From an uncultured Pseudomonadales bacterium (GTDB lineage: Bacteria; Pseudomonadota; Gammaproteobacteria; Pseudomonadales; Azotimanducaceae): a DNA stretch of 64,000 bases. Under the pieces are notes generated by a model that did no database searches, was not told where the DNA came from, and saw only the letters and a list, made by a program, of their open reading frames with translations. The translations under genes were made by a program, and so were the position numbers. The stretch lies in contig CALHVX010000020.1 of assembly GCA_938036875.1 (NCBI GenBank), forward strand, positions 1-64,000, written 5' to 3'. This document shows positions 17,393-25,933 of the stretch, piece by piece (positions within the stretch are counted from its first letter, which is position 1; each line of letters opens with the position of its first letter).

Positions 17393-18208
17393 ATGGGAAA
17401 GCTAACGGGCAAAATTGCCGTGGTAACCGGGGCAAGCCGGGGGATCGGTAAAGGTATCGCATTAGCCTTAGGTGAGCAGGGTGCGACGGTGTATGTGACC
17501 GGTCGTACCACGGGTGATGGCGAACGCACCATTGATACCGCCGCACGACAAATCACCGAGGCGGGTGGTGAAGGCCGAGCCATTGCTTGTGATCATGGTG
17601 ATGACGCCCAAATTAAGGCGCTGTTTGAAAAAATCGCCAGCGAAGTCAGCCACATAGATTTGTTGGTAAACAACGTCTACAAAATCCCGAATCCTCCCGC
17701 TTGGGGCGGTGGTTACTGGGATCATCCCATTCAAGTTTGGGATGACCAAGTGGGCATTGGCCTACGCGCGCACTACGTGGCCAGTTGGCATGCCGCGGCG
17801 CTGATGTTTGCCAGCCCGACGGGTGCCGCCATGGTGAACGTCTCGTCTCCTGGGGGTCAGAGCTATCATTTCTCCAGTTCTTACGGCGCCGGTAAGGCCG
17901 GGTTAGATCGCCTCACCGCCGATATGGCTGTCGAGCTTGAACCCAAAGGCATTCCGGCCGTTGTGCTGTACCCCGGATCGGTGTCTACCGAGTTCATACA
18001 AGATGCCGCTGAAAGCCAAGGCATGGACTTAAGCAATTCCCAAACGCCTTTGTTTGTGGGTCGTACGGTTGCGGCGGTCATTCAAGCGCCAGACTTGATG
18101 AAACGCTCAGGTTCTATTTTGTGGGTCGAAGATCTGGCGGAAGAGTTCGACATCTTAGATGAGCACGGCAAGCGCCCACCACCCTATGAGCAACGTGTGA
18201 CCAAGTAG
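17393..18208 (+). CDS. SDR family oxidoreductase, DHRS1-like (paralogue)
   Basis: A 271-residue SDR with TGASRGIGKGIALALG, NNVYKIPNPPAWGGGYWDHP, the Ser in NVSSPGGQS and Tyr-Lys in YGAGKAGLDR. The segment VWDDQVGIGLRAHYVASWHA aligns by eye with the paralogue at 8207-9019, and both share the NNVY variant and Pro-rich insert of DHRS1. The C-terminal tail (SGSILWVEDLAEEFDILDEHGKR) is also shared. A GST gene follows after 87 nt and an LLM flavoprotein after that, suggesting a small detoxification or catabolic group. Confidence 0.9.
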   Translation: MGKLTGKIAVVTGASRGIGKGIALALGEQGATVYVTGRTTGDGERTIDTAARQITEAGGEGRAIACDHGDDAQIKALFEKIASEVSHIDLLVNNVYKIPNPPAWGGGYWDHPIQVWDDQVGIGLRAHYVASWHAAALMFASPTGAAMVNVSSPGGQSYHFSSSYGAGKAGLDRLTADMAVELEPKGIPAVVLYPGSVSTEFIQDAAESQGMDLSNSQTPLFVGRTVAAVIQAPDLMKRSGSILWVEDLAEEFDILDEHGKRPPPYEQRVTK

Positions 18209-18295
18209 TGGTGGCGTTAGCTGCTAAGTGAGTCACATCAAATTTATGGCTGCGTTTTGTTTGCAGGGCGCAGCTAGAGAACAAGGGGTGAAACC

Positions 18296-18904
18296 ATGAA
18301 GTTATACGAATCTCCATCACCAAATGCCTTACGTGTTCAGGTATTTATGAAAGAGAAAGGGGTTGATTGCGAGCGCGTAGCCGTAGACCTTCGCGCTGGC
18401 GAAAACATTAGTGAAGCGTTTTTGGCGAAAAATCCAGGTGGTCGCGTCCCGGTGTTGGAGCTTGATGACGGCACCTATATCAGTGAGACCGTTGCGATCA
18501 GTCGCTATCTTGAAGCGCTGCATCCGCAACCGAATTTGTTTGGTGATGATGCGCTGTCTATGGCTAAGGTTGAGATGTGGCATCGCCGGGTAGAGATTAA
18601 CTTCTTGTTGAACGTTGCCATGGCCTTTCGAAACATAACCGGTTTCTTCAAAGACCGTGAGACCTGCGTACCCGAATGGGGCGAGGTTGCGGCCGGTCAT
18701 GCGCTGGCGGCGGTTCCTATGTTTGAATCACAGCTTGGTGAGCAGGAGTACTTAGCCGGTGATAATTTTAGCATTGCGGATATTACGTTGGCTGTTGGTT
18801 GGGGTTTTGCTAAACAGGTTAAGGTGGTGCCGTTGCCCCAGTGTCCAAACATTGAGCGTTGGCTCGCTCAGGTCCAGGCTCGTCCTAGTTTTCAGGCAGA
18901 CTAG
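18296..18904 (+). CDS. Glutathione S-transferase family protein
   Basis: A 202-residue cytosolic GST. The thioredoxin-like N-terminal domain begins MKLYESPSPNALRVQVFM, where a Ser/Asn near residue 8-10 takes the place of the catalytic Ser or Tyr. The cis-Pro segment is GGRVPVLELDDG and the glutathione gamma-glutamyl site is ISETVAISRYLE. The helical C-terminal domain has LAGDNFSIADITLAVGW, the usual N-capping box. It probably conjugates or isomerises electrophilic intermediates. The stop codon shares a base with the following LLM gene if that starts at GTG 18904. Confidence 0.9.
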   Translation: MKLYESPSPNALRVQVFMKEKGVDCERVAVDLRAGENISEAFLAKNPGGRVPVLELDDGTYISETVAISRYLEALHPQPNLFGDDALSMAKVEMWHRRVEINFLLNVAMAFRNITGFFKDRETCVPEWGEVAAGHALAAVPMFESQLGEQEYLAGDNFSIADITLAVGWGFAKQVKVVPLPQCPNIERWLAQVQARPSFQAD

Positions 18905-19842
18905 TGGTTATGGCGCAATCCTCTAAAAGCAATCCGGTGTTTGGTTTCTGCGTCCCTAGTGGGCTTTGGAATATGGAGCTTGATCAGCAGCGGGAGCTTG
19001 TCGCTCGCGTTGCAGACCTAGGTTTTGAACATTTGTACACAGCGGATCATGTGTCCTTTCGAGATGGCTCGGGTAACGATGGCTTTGTTGAGGTAGCAGC
19101 GCTCAGTGCTTTGCACCCGAGTATTGGGGTGATGATCAGTATCTATTTGCTACCGCTAAGGCATCCGTTGCCAGTAGCTCGACAGCTGGCCACCATGCAT
19201 AAAATTGCGCCGAATAGAATGTTGTTTGGTGTTGGTATTGGTGGCGATGATCGGCACGAGGTAGAAGTTTGTGGGGTTGACCCCAGCACACGTGGCCGTC
19301 AAACGAATGAGTCCCTGCAGGTGATCCGCGCGTTGATGGCTGGGCAAACCTTGGATTTTGCAGGTGAGTTTTTTCAGCTAGAAAAAGCGCGTATCAAGCC
19401 CACCATTGATCCGGCCATACCGATTCTTATCGGTGGGCGTTCAGATGCCGCACTGGCCCGTACCGCAGCCTTCGGTGATGGTTGGATTGGTGTGTGGTGC
19501 TCACCCAAGCGCTATGCCCAGGCCACTGCATCCATCAGCCAGCTAGCAGCCCAGGCAGGTCGAGATGATGTACGTTGGCAGCACGGTTATCAGCCTTGGG
19601 TCGGTGTTGCTGACACCAAGGCAGAGGCGCGTGCCTTGGTTGCTGCAGCCATGGAGAGCTTTTACAAGCTGCCGTTTGAGCAATTTGAACGCTATATCCC
19701 CTATGGTACCCCGGCTGATGTTGCCGCTGACTTAAAGCCCTACATGGACGCTGGTTGCCATATTATGAATTTAAAGGTGGTTGCTGGTAGCAGCGACGAT
19801 GAGATTGCTGGCGGCGGTGAGGTTCGACAGCTACTCCTTTAG
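18904..19842 (+). CDS. LLM class flavin-dependent oxidoreductase
   Basis: A bacterial-luciferase-like TIM barrel of 312 residues. Characteristic pieces are FEHLYTADHVSF, a central GVGIGGDDRHEVEVCGVDP, TRGRQTNESLQVIRALMAGQ and IPILIGGRSDAALARTAAFGDGW. The cofactor is FMN or F420; the sequence does not decide between them. Translation can start at GTG 18904, overlapping the GST stop, or at ATG 18910 two codons later. Coupling to the GST suggests oxidation of the same substrate class. Followed by a 102-nt gap. Confidence 0.88.
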   Translation: MVMAQSSKSNPVFGFCVPSGLWNMELDQQRELVARVADLGFEHLYTADHVSFRDGSGNDGFVEVAALSALHPSIGVMISIYLLPLRHPLPVARQLATMHKIAPNRMLFGVGIGGDDRHEVEVCGVDPSTRGRQTNESLQVIRALMAGQTLDFAGEFFQLEKARIKPTIDPAIPILIGGRSDAALARTAAFGDGWIGVWCSPKRYAQATASISQLAAQAGRDDVRWQHGYQPWVGVADTKAEARALVAAAMESFYKLPFEQFERYIPYGTPADVAADLKPYMDAGCHIMNLKVVAGSSDDEIAGGGEVRQLLL

Positions 19843-19944
19843 TGGCATGGGTAGTATTGGATTAGTAATGGATTAGTTAGCGTGGGACCTAGGCCCACGA
19901 ATGGTGTACGGTTAGGCTAACTCACAGCGAAAGATTTTTTTGAT

Positions 19945-21444
19945 ATGGCATCAGAATCTAACGACACTGATTCCTCTGTGCTGCAGCCAGCCAAACCGCC
20001 GCTAGCGCGTTCCATCAAGGTCGCCTTCGGTGTCGGCCAAATTGCTGAAGGCATCCAAGCCGCGGTCTTTTTAACCTTCCTACTGTTCTTCTACAACCAA
20101 GTGCTCGGTTTGTCTGGCGCGCTAAGCGGTTTGGCGTTAGCGATCTCACTGATGTTTGATGCGGTGACCGACCCGTTGCTAGGTAATCTGTCTGACGCTT
20201 GGCACTCTAAGCATGGTCGTCGTCATCCCTTTATGTATGCGGCTGCATTGCCACTAGGTTTGTTCTTCTTCTTGTTGTTTAACCCGCTAGTCAGTGGTGA
20301 GTGGCCCCTGTTTTGGTGGTTGTTGACGATGACCGTGTGTTGCCGCGGTGCCATGACTTTGTATCATGTACCCCACTCAGCCCTTGGGGCCGAGCTTAGC
20401 GAAGACTTTCATGAACGCACTGAACTTGTGGCCTGGCGTCATAGCTTCGGTGCCATCGCCTTTATCGGCGTATTTTTGCTGGGTTTTCTAGTCTATTTTG
20501 TACCAACCGCTGATTATCCCAATGGCCAGCTTAATCCGGGAGCCTATGGTGGCTTTACCGGTTGGCTTGCCGTAGCAATGGTGTTGTCGGTTTGGTATTC
20601 CGCCATAGGCACTAGAAGCCGCATTCCGTATTTGCCCAAGGCTTCATCTACCCAGCGTTTCACCTTCCGTGCTGTCGTTTTAGACACGCTGCTAGCAATA
20701 AAGAACCCGTCGTTTCGTTCGCTCATCATCGGTTTTGCCATCATCATCGTGGCCTTTGGTGCGGCAGGTGCACTGGGTTTGTACATGTTGACTTTTTTCT
20801 GGGCGCTGGAACCTGGGGCTATACTGCTGGCGTTGCTTGCCGGTCCTTTAGGTTCGATTGTTGGTTACGCCACCTCTAAACGTCTATTCGACCGATTGGA
20901 TAAAAAGGCCGGTGTTTTGGTTGGCGCAGGTATTTGGATCGGCGCCCACGGAAGCGTTGTACCCCTATATCTGCTAGGCATATTCCCAGAGCCCGGCTCG
21001 ATCGGTATTTTGCTTGTGGTATCGGCATTTGGTGCCGTAGGTGCGATTGGTATTGCCTACCTGTTGGTTGGCATGGGCACCATGCTCGCAGATATTGCAG
21101 ATCAGCATGAGCTAAGCAGTGATCAGCGTAACGAAGGAATCTTCTTCGGCGCCTTTTCATTGACCAACAAAAGCTCTGCGGCATTAGGGTCGTTGATTGG
21201 TGGTAGCGCCTTAGATTTATTGAACTGGCCCACGGGTAGTGCGATACGCTCCGCCGCTGACATACCTGCGGATGTGTTAGTGAATTTGGGGTTAACTTGG
21301 GGGCCATTGGCGCTGTTGATGGCATTGCCGGGTTTTTGGTTTTTGAATTCGTACCGCTTAGATCGCAAGGCGCACGCAGAAATATTGAGCGAACTGCATG
21401 CGCGACGTTTAGCTGTTGCCGATGCTTCTACGCTGGAGAAGTGA
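19945..21444 (+). CDS. MFS transporter, GPH (glycoside-pentoside-hexuronide) family
   Basis: A 499-residue inner-membrane symporter with about 12 hydrophobic helices. The GPH hallmark is MFDAVTDPLLGNLSDAWHSK followed by HGRRHPFMYAAALP. GPH members move sugars or glycosides with Na+ or H+, though many marine relatives sit in lipid and acid catabolic loci. The reading frame runs 23-29 nt into the following tctC gene, so the two are probably translated in a coupled way. The ATG at 19945 has only a weak ribosome site. Confidence 0.9.
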   Translation: MASESNDTDSSVLQPAKPPLARSIKVAFGVGQIAEGIQAAVFLTFLLFFYNQVLGLSGALSGLALAISLMFDAVTDPLLGNLSDAWHSKHGRRHPFMYAAALPLGLFFFLLFNPLVSGEWPLFWWLLTMTVCCRGAMTLYHVPHSALGAELSEDFHERTELVAWRHSFGAIAFIGVFLLGFLVYFVPTADYPNGQLNPGAYGGFTGWLAVAMVLSVWYSAIGTRSRIPYLPKASSTQRFTFRAVVLDTLLAIKNPSFRSLIIGFAIIIVAFGAAGALGLYMLTFFWALEPGAILLALLAGPLGSIVGYATSKRLFDRLDKKAGVLVGAGIWIGAHGSVVPLYLLGIFPEPGSIGILLVVSAFGAVGAIGIAYLLVGMGTMLADIADQHELSSDQRNEGIFFGAFSLTNKSSAALGSLIGGSALDLLNWPTGSAIRSAADIPADVLVNLGLTWGPLALLMALPGFWFLNSYRLDRKAHAEILSELHARRLAVADASTLEK

Positions 21445-22471
21445 GGCTATATCGCACCGGTTTACGTTGGGCTGGCAAGTTTTGCGGCTCATCTGCCTTT
21501 GTTTTGTGCTCAGTGCCTGTGCCCCAAAGCAAAGCGAAGTATCCGGTGGTCAGCCTTGGTCACCAACTAACCCTGGGTGTTTAGCGCCAGCTAAGCCTGG
21601 GGGCGGCTTTGACCTAACCTGCCGTTTAGCCACCGATGGATTAGCGTTAACCAAGCTCGTTGAGCAACCCATGAGCGTTCGTTTTAAACCTGGGGGGGTT
21701 GGCGCGGTTGCTATGGCGCAAGTGTTGTCCTCGGGGCGTGACAATGCAGATCAATTGGTCGCCTTTAGCGCTGGGTCTATTTTGAACATTGCCCAAGGCA
21801 AGTTTGGTCGAGGTGTGTCCCACCGAGAGGTCCAATGGTTAGCAGCGGCGGGGGTCGATTACGGTGCCTACGTAGTGCGTGCCGATGCTCCTTGGGAGAA
21901 TCTTTTGCAATTAGCGCAGCAGCTCCAGGCGGATCCGTCGAGTATTGTTTTTGGCGCGGGCGGCACGGTTGGTAGCCAGGATTGGATGAAGACGGCGCTG
22001 TTGTTTCGCGAGCAGAGGCTGGATCCCAAACAGATGCGTTACGTTGCATTTGAAGGTGGCGGTGATTCGTTGGCCGCTTTGTTAGGCGGTCATGTGGATG
22101 TGATGCCTGGGGATGTGGCTGAGCTCGTTGGCCTGTTGGGCACCAACAAGATACGGGTCTTGGCCGTTATGTCTGCGCAGCGGCTGGGCACACCGTTTTC
22201 TCAGCTTCCCACAGCAAAAGAACAAGGCTTGAACCTGGTTTGGCCAATCTTTCGTGGGTTCTATCTTGGACCGGATGTCTCCGCTGATCAGTACCTGTGG
22301 TGGCAAAGTCGTTTTGAGACCTTACATGCAACGCCTGCCTTCATAACCTTGCAACGCCAACGCGGTTTGCTGCCTCTACCTCTTGCTGGCCCAGCATTTG
22401 TGACTTACGTAGAAGAGCAGGCACAACGTTATGAGCGTTTAGCTCGGGAATTTCGATTGGTGCCCCAATGA
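21422..22471 (+). CDS. tctC: Tripartite tricarboxylate transporter substrate-binding protein, lipoprotein form
   Basis: The ATG at 21422 (or TTG at 21416) lies inside the end of the GPH gene. A long basic head leads to a hydrophobic stretch ending in LSAC, a good lipobox, with the modified Cys at about residue 33. The mature part follows the Bug/TctC pattern: CLAPAKPGGGFDLTCRLA for the carboxylate-binding loop, PGGVGAVAMAQVL, VFGAGGTVGSQDW and FEGGGDSLAALLGGHVDV. It captures a di- or tricarboxylate outside the inner membrane for TctAB. The stop overlaps tctB by 4 nt. Lipid anchoring rather than a free periplasmic protein is inferred from the lipobox. Confidence 0.88.
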   Translation: MLLRWRSEAISHRFTLGWQVLRLICLCFVLSACAPKQSEVSGGQPWSPTNPGCLAPAKPGGGFDLTCRLATDGLALTKLVEQPMSVRFKPGGVGAVAMAQVLSSGRDNADQLVAFSAGSILNIAQGKFGRGVSHREVQWLAAAGVDYGAYVVRADAPWENLLQLAQQLQADPSSIVFGAGGTVGSQDWMKTALLFREQRLDPKQMRYVAFEGGGDSLAALLGGHVDVMPGDVAELVGLLGTNKIRVLAVMSAQRLGTPFSQLPTAKEQGLNLVWPIFRGFYLGPDVSADQYLWWQSRFETLHATPAFITLQRQRGLLPLPLAGPAFVTYVEEQAQRYERLAREFRLVPQ

Positions 22472-22944
22472 CTAGTACCCGGGCTAAGGAGCGGCTTGCC
22501 GATCGCATTAGCGGCGGGCTGCTGTTGGTTTTGGGCCTGGCTGTTGTCGTGACCGCTTACGGTTTTTACGTGCCTTATCAATACGAGCCGCTTGGACCTA
22601 AGGCTATGCCTTACTTGGTCGGTGGCATCTTAATGTTGTGTGGCGTTAGGCTGGTGGCTGTGCAGCCTCAGCGGGCGATGGCGCAAAGCCGAGCGCAGGG
22701 CATCGGGCTGTGGTGGCACCAGTTGTTGCTGATGGCCCTGTTGTTGGGGTATGGGTTAGCTTACGAGTTACTTGGGTTTGTGGTTGCCAATATTATCGTC
22801 AGCTTTGGGTTGGCGTGGCTTTGTGGTGCTCGCCTAATCTGGTGTTGCGCCGTGGCGCTGGGTTTAACCTTGGCTGGGCACTTGGTCCTTGTGCAGGTGC
22901 TGGGTTTACAGCTCCCCGCAGGTTTGTTGCAGGGCTGGTTGTAG
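22468..22944 (+). CDS. tctB: Tripartite tricarboxylate transporter small membrane subunit
   Basis: A 158-residue protein with four hydrophobic helices (about residues 15-35, 47-63, 83-105 and 113-145), the normal TctB size and topology. It carries the family motif YEPLGPKAMPYLVGGILMLCG, in which the Pro and Met residues near the second helix are typical. It forms the membrane complex with TctA. The ATG overlaps the tctC stop and tctA begins 13 nt after its end. Confidence 0.88.
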   Translation: MTSTRAKERLADRISGGLLLVLGLAVVVTAYGFYVPYQYEPLGPKAMPYLVGGILMLCGVRLVAVQPQRAMAQSRAQGIGLWWHQLLLMALLLGYGLAYELLGFVVANIIVSFGLAWLCGARLIWCCAVALGLTLAGHLVLVQVLGLQLPAGLLQGWL

Positions 22945-22957
22945 TGGAGCCTTAGTT

Positions 22958-24484
22958 GTGGAGTACCTCACCGAAATATTTGCCAGCTTGAGTCTTGGGC
23001 TCGGCGTGGCCATCAGCCCAATGAACTTAGGGTTAGTCTTAGCCGGGTGCTTGTTTGGTACTTTGATTGGCGCTTTACCAGGGTTGGGGCCGGTGAACGG
23101 CGTGGCCATTGTGCTGCCGTTTGCTTACACCCTTGGTTTAGAGCCTGCCTCTGCATTGATGTTGTTAGCCGGTATCTACTACGGCGCTGAGTATGGTGGT
23201 CGGATCTCCAGTATTTTGCTGAATATCCCGGGTGATGCCGGAGCGGTGATGACTGCGGTAGACGGCTATCCGTTGGCGCAACAAGGTCAAGCGGGGCGAG
23301 CGTTAGCCTTGTCTGCCATTGCCTCTTTTGTTGGCTCCATGATGGCTTTGGTTCTGCTGGTCCTTGCCACGCCAATATTGGCCAAACTAGCCCTGGCTTT
23401 CGGTCCCAGGGACTTTGTGGCGTTGCTGGTGTTTGCTTTTGTCTGCTTAGCTCGGGTTAGTGATGCCCGTCCAGCAAAAACCCTGTCTGCATTGGCCCTG
23501 GGTTTGCTATTGGCAATGGTTGGCATTGATTCAGGGACCGGCTTGTTTCGGTTTACGTTTGATTTGCCTAACCTGTTTGATGGTGTGGATATGTTGGTCG
23601 TGATTATTGGCCTGTTTGCCATCAGCGAAATGTTTGCCTTAGTGGAGCGTACCTTTGAATCCGTCTCTAGTGCTCAAGTAACGCGATCGGCGCAATTGCT
23701 GTTGGACATGTTGCGCTTTCGGTGGACCTTAGTTAGGGGTTCACTGGTCGGATTTTTTGTTGGTCTTTTGCCTGGTACCGGTGCCTCTATCGCCAGCACC
23801 ATTGCTTATGGTGTAGAGCAGCGGGTGCAACCGGCTACTTCTAGCTCAGGGCTCTCACCAGAACCTCAATTTGGTCAGGGCAATTTGCGTGGCCTGCTGG
23901 CGCCGGAATCGGCGAACAATGGCGCTGCGGTTGGTGCAATGGTGCCGATGCTAACACTAGGCTTGCCCGGGTCTGGCACAACGGCAGTGATGTTAGGTGC
24001 ATTGTTAATGTTCAACGTTACCCCAGGCCCCTTGCTCTTTACCACCAACCCAGAGTTAGCCTGGGGTCTAATTGTTTCCATGTTTATTGGCAACCTATTG
24101 TTGCTGTTGCTAAACCTGCCTTTGATCGGTTGGTTTGTCCGGTTGTTGGCGGTGCAACGTTATCTGCTGGTTCCTTTGGTTGTGATGCTGACCTTTGCTG
24201 GTGTCTACGCGATACAGGGGGATAGGTTTGATCTATTGCTGATGGTTGGGCTGGGTTCGCTGGCCTTTGGCTTACGCAAGCTTGGTTTTCCCTTGGTTGC
24301 GGTTATTTTGGGTTTTGTGCTCGGCGAATTGTTCGAAGTGAACTTGCGTCGCGCGCTGAGCATTAGTAACGGGGATTGGCTTGCCTTGTGGCAAGGTCCA
24401 GTGGCTCTTGGTTTTTGGATTTTAGCCCTGGGTGTTGCTGGTGCGGCTTGGTTAGGTAGACCCGTTCGCCAAGGGCCTGGTTAG
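22958..24484 (+). CDS. tctA: Tripartite tricarboxylate transporter large membrane subunit
   Basis: The GTG at 22958 gives 508 residues, the standard TctA length; an in-frame TTG at 22889 would run through the end of tctB. Two repeated TctA signatures are visible: GALPGLGPVNGVAIVLPF near residue 43 and GLLPGTGASIASTIAYGVEQ in the second half, with APESANNGAAVGAMVPML and LGLPGSGTTAVMLGAL. About 11-12 hydrophobic helices are present. It is the translocating subunit, using the ion gradient to import a carboxylate bound by TctC. Its stop directly precedes the tcuA ATG with no gap. Confidence 0.93.
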   Translation: MEYLTEIFASLSLGLGVAISPMNLGLVLAGCLFGTLIGALPGLGPVNGVAIVLPFAYTLGLEPASALMLLAGIYYGAEYGGRISSILLNIPGDAGAVMTAVDGYPLAQQGQAGRALALSAIASFVGSMMALVLLVLATPILAKLALAFGPRDFVALLVFAFVCLARVSDARPAKTLSALALGLLLAMVGIDSGTGLFRFTFDLPNLFDGVDMLVVIIGLFAISEMFALVERTFESVSSAQVTRSAQLLLDMLRFRWTLVRGSLVGFFVGLLPGTGASIASTIAYGVEQRVQPATSSSGLSPEPQFGQGNLRGLLAPESANNGAAVGAMVPMLTLGLPGSGTTAVMLGALLMFNVTPGPLLFTTNPELAWGLIVSMFIGNLLLLLLNLPLIGWFVRLLAVQRYLLVPLVVMLTFAGVYAIQGDRFDLLLMVGLGSLAFGLRKLGFPLVAVILGFVLGELFEVNLRRALSISNGDWLALWQGPVALGFWILALGVAGAAWLGRPVRQGPG

Positions 24485-25933
24485 ATGACGGCTGCTAGCT
24501 ATCAGGTTGATGTATTGGTCATAGGCGGTGGTAATGCAGCACTGTGTGCCGCGTTTGCCGCGCGAGAGCAGGGCGCTAGTGTATTGATCGTTGAGAAGTC
24601 GGTGCAAGCGCTGCGTGGGGGGAACTCTCGCCACACCAGAAATCTGCGTTGTGCTCACGATATCCCGTCCGGAACCTTGGTCGAAAGTTACACAGCAGAG
24701 CAATACTGGCAGGACTTATTGCGGGTTACCGGTGGTGCCACGAACGAAGACCTTGCTCGCCTGCTAATCGAGGAATCTGCCGACATCCGGCAGTGGATGG
24801 AGCAACGGGGCGCCCAGTTTCAGCCGGCTCTCGCGGGTACCTTAAGCCTAGCGCATAGCAATGCCTTCTTTTTGGGTGGCGGTCGAGCCTTGCTAAATCG
24901 CTACTATGAACACGCCCAGCAGCTTGGCATCAAGGTTTGGTATGAAGCGCAGGTGCTTGAGCTTGATGTTCAGCATGGGCAATTTGAAAGCGCTAAGGTT
25001 TCACTCCAGGTTGATGTTAATGGTGTAGCCCAAAAGCAAAGCTGTGAGGTACGAGCGCAGCAATTGATTGTGGCCAGTGGCGGTTATCAGAGCAACATCG
25101 CATGGTTGCGCGAAGCCTGGGGAGAGGCCGCAGATAATTTTTTGATCCGTGGTACTGGGCAAAACACGGGTGAGATGTTGGCGGCGCTAGATGCGGCTGG
25201 AGCAATCACTCATGGCGATCCCAAGGCTTGCCATGCTGTGGCTATTGATGCGCGCGCACCCAAATTTGATGGCGGTATTGTCACGCGCCTTGATTGCATC
25301 CCCTTTGGGGTTGTGGTGAATACACTAGGTGAGCGGTTTTACGATGAAGGCGAAGATATCTGGCCTAAACGTTATGCCATCTGGGGCAGCCTGGTGGCAG
25401 AGCAACCAAAACAGTTGGCTTATGCGGTTTTTGACGCTACCGCAGCGCGGGACTTTATGCCGAGCGTTTATCCAGCGTTACAGGCGCCTTCATTGGCTGG
25501 CTTAGCGCAGCAGCTTGAGGTGCCTCAGACAGAGTTTTTAGCCACCCTTGATGCCTACAATGCCGCGGTGCAACCGGGCGATTTTGATCCCACCACCTTA
25601 GATGGTTGCACTACCCAAGGGCTAACACCTGCGAAAAGCCATTGGGCTCGACCCATCGCAAAGCCACCGTTCTACGCGTACCCCTTACGCTGTGGCATAA
25701 CCTTTACTTACCTGGGTGTTGCTGTGGATGCGCAAGCTAGAGTGTTGTTTGCACCAGTAGACGGAGCAGGTAAGGTGGATTTAAACGAGCGACCGAGCAA
25801 TATCTTTGCAGCCGGGGAAATCATGGCGGGGAACATTTTAGGGCGCGGCTATCTAGCAGGCATCGGCATGACCATAGGGGCGGTGTTTGGTCGCTTAGCG
25901 GGCACCGCGGCAGGAGCAGCGTTACGTGGCTAA
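24485..25933 (+). CDS. tcuA: FAD-dependent tricarballylate dehydrogenase-like protein
   Basis: A 482-residue flavoprotein of the fumarate-reductase/succinate-dehydrogenase flavoprotein group. The FAD motif VLVIGGGNAALCAAFAAR is at the N terminus, followed by LRGGNSRHTRNLR, ASGGYQSN and a C-terminal NIFAAGEIMAGNILGRGYLA, all typical of TcuA. In Salmonella TcuA oxidises tricarballylate to cis-aconitate and TcuB reoxidises its FADH2. The gene directly abuts tctA and overlaps tcuB by 8 nt, so transport and oxidation are encoded together. The true acid could be tricarballylate or a related polycarboxylate. Confidence 0.88.
   Translation: MTAASYQVDVLVIGGGNAALCAAFAAREQGASVLIVEKSVQALRGGNSRHTRNLRCAHDIPSGTLVESYTAEQYWQDLLRVTGGATNEDLARLLIEESADIRQWMEQRGAQFQPALAGTLSLAHSNAFFLGGGRALLNRYYEHAQQLGIKVWYEAQVLELDVQHGQFESAKVSLQVDVNGVAQKQSCEVRAQQLIVASGGYQSNIAWLREAWGEAADNFLIRGTGQNTGEMLAALDAAGAITHGDPKACHAVAIDARAPKFDGGIVTRLDCIPFGVVVNTLGERFYDEGEDIWPKRYAIWGSLVAEQPKQLAYAVFDATAARDFMPSVYPALQAPSLAGLAQQLEVPQTEFLATLDAYNAAVQPGDFDPTTLDGCTTQGLTPAKSHWARPIAKPPFYAYPLRCGITFTYLGVAVDAQARVLFAPVDGAGKVDLNERPSNIFAAGEIMAGNILGRGYLAGIGMTIGAVFGRLAGTAAGAALRG

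Noticed and set aside
22889-22957. Longer start of tctA at TTG 22889
   Set aside because: It would run through the 3' end of tctB and adds a Cys-rich stretch; GTG 22958 gives the family length.
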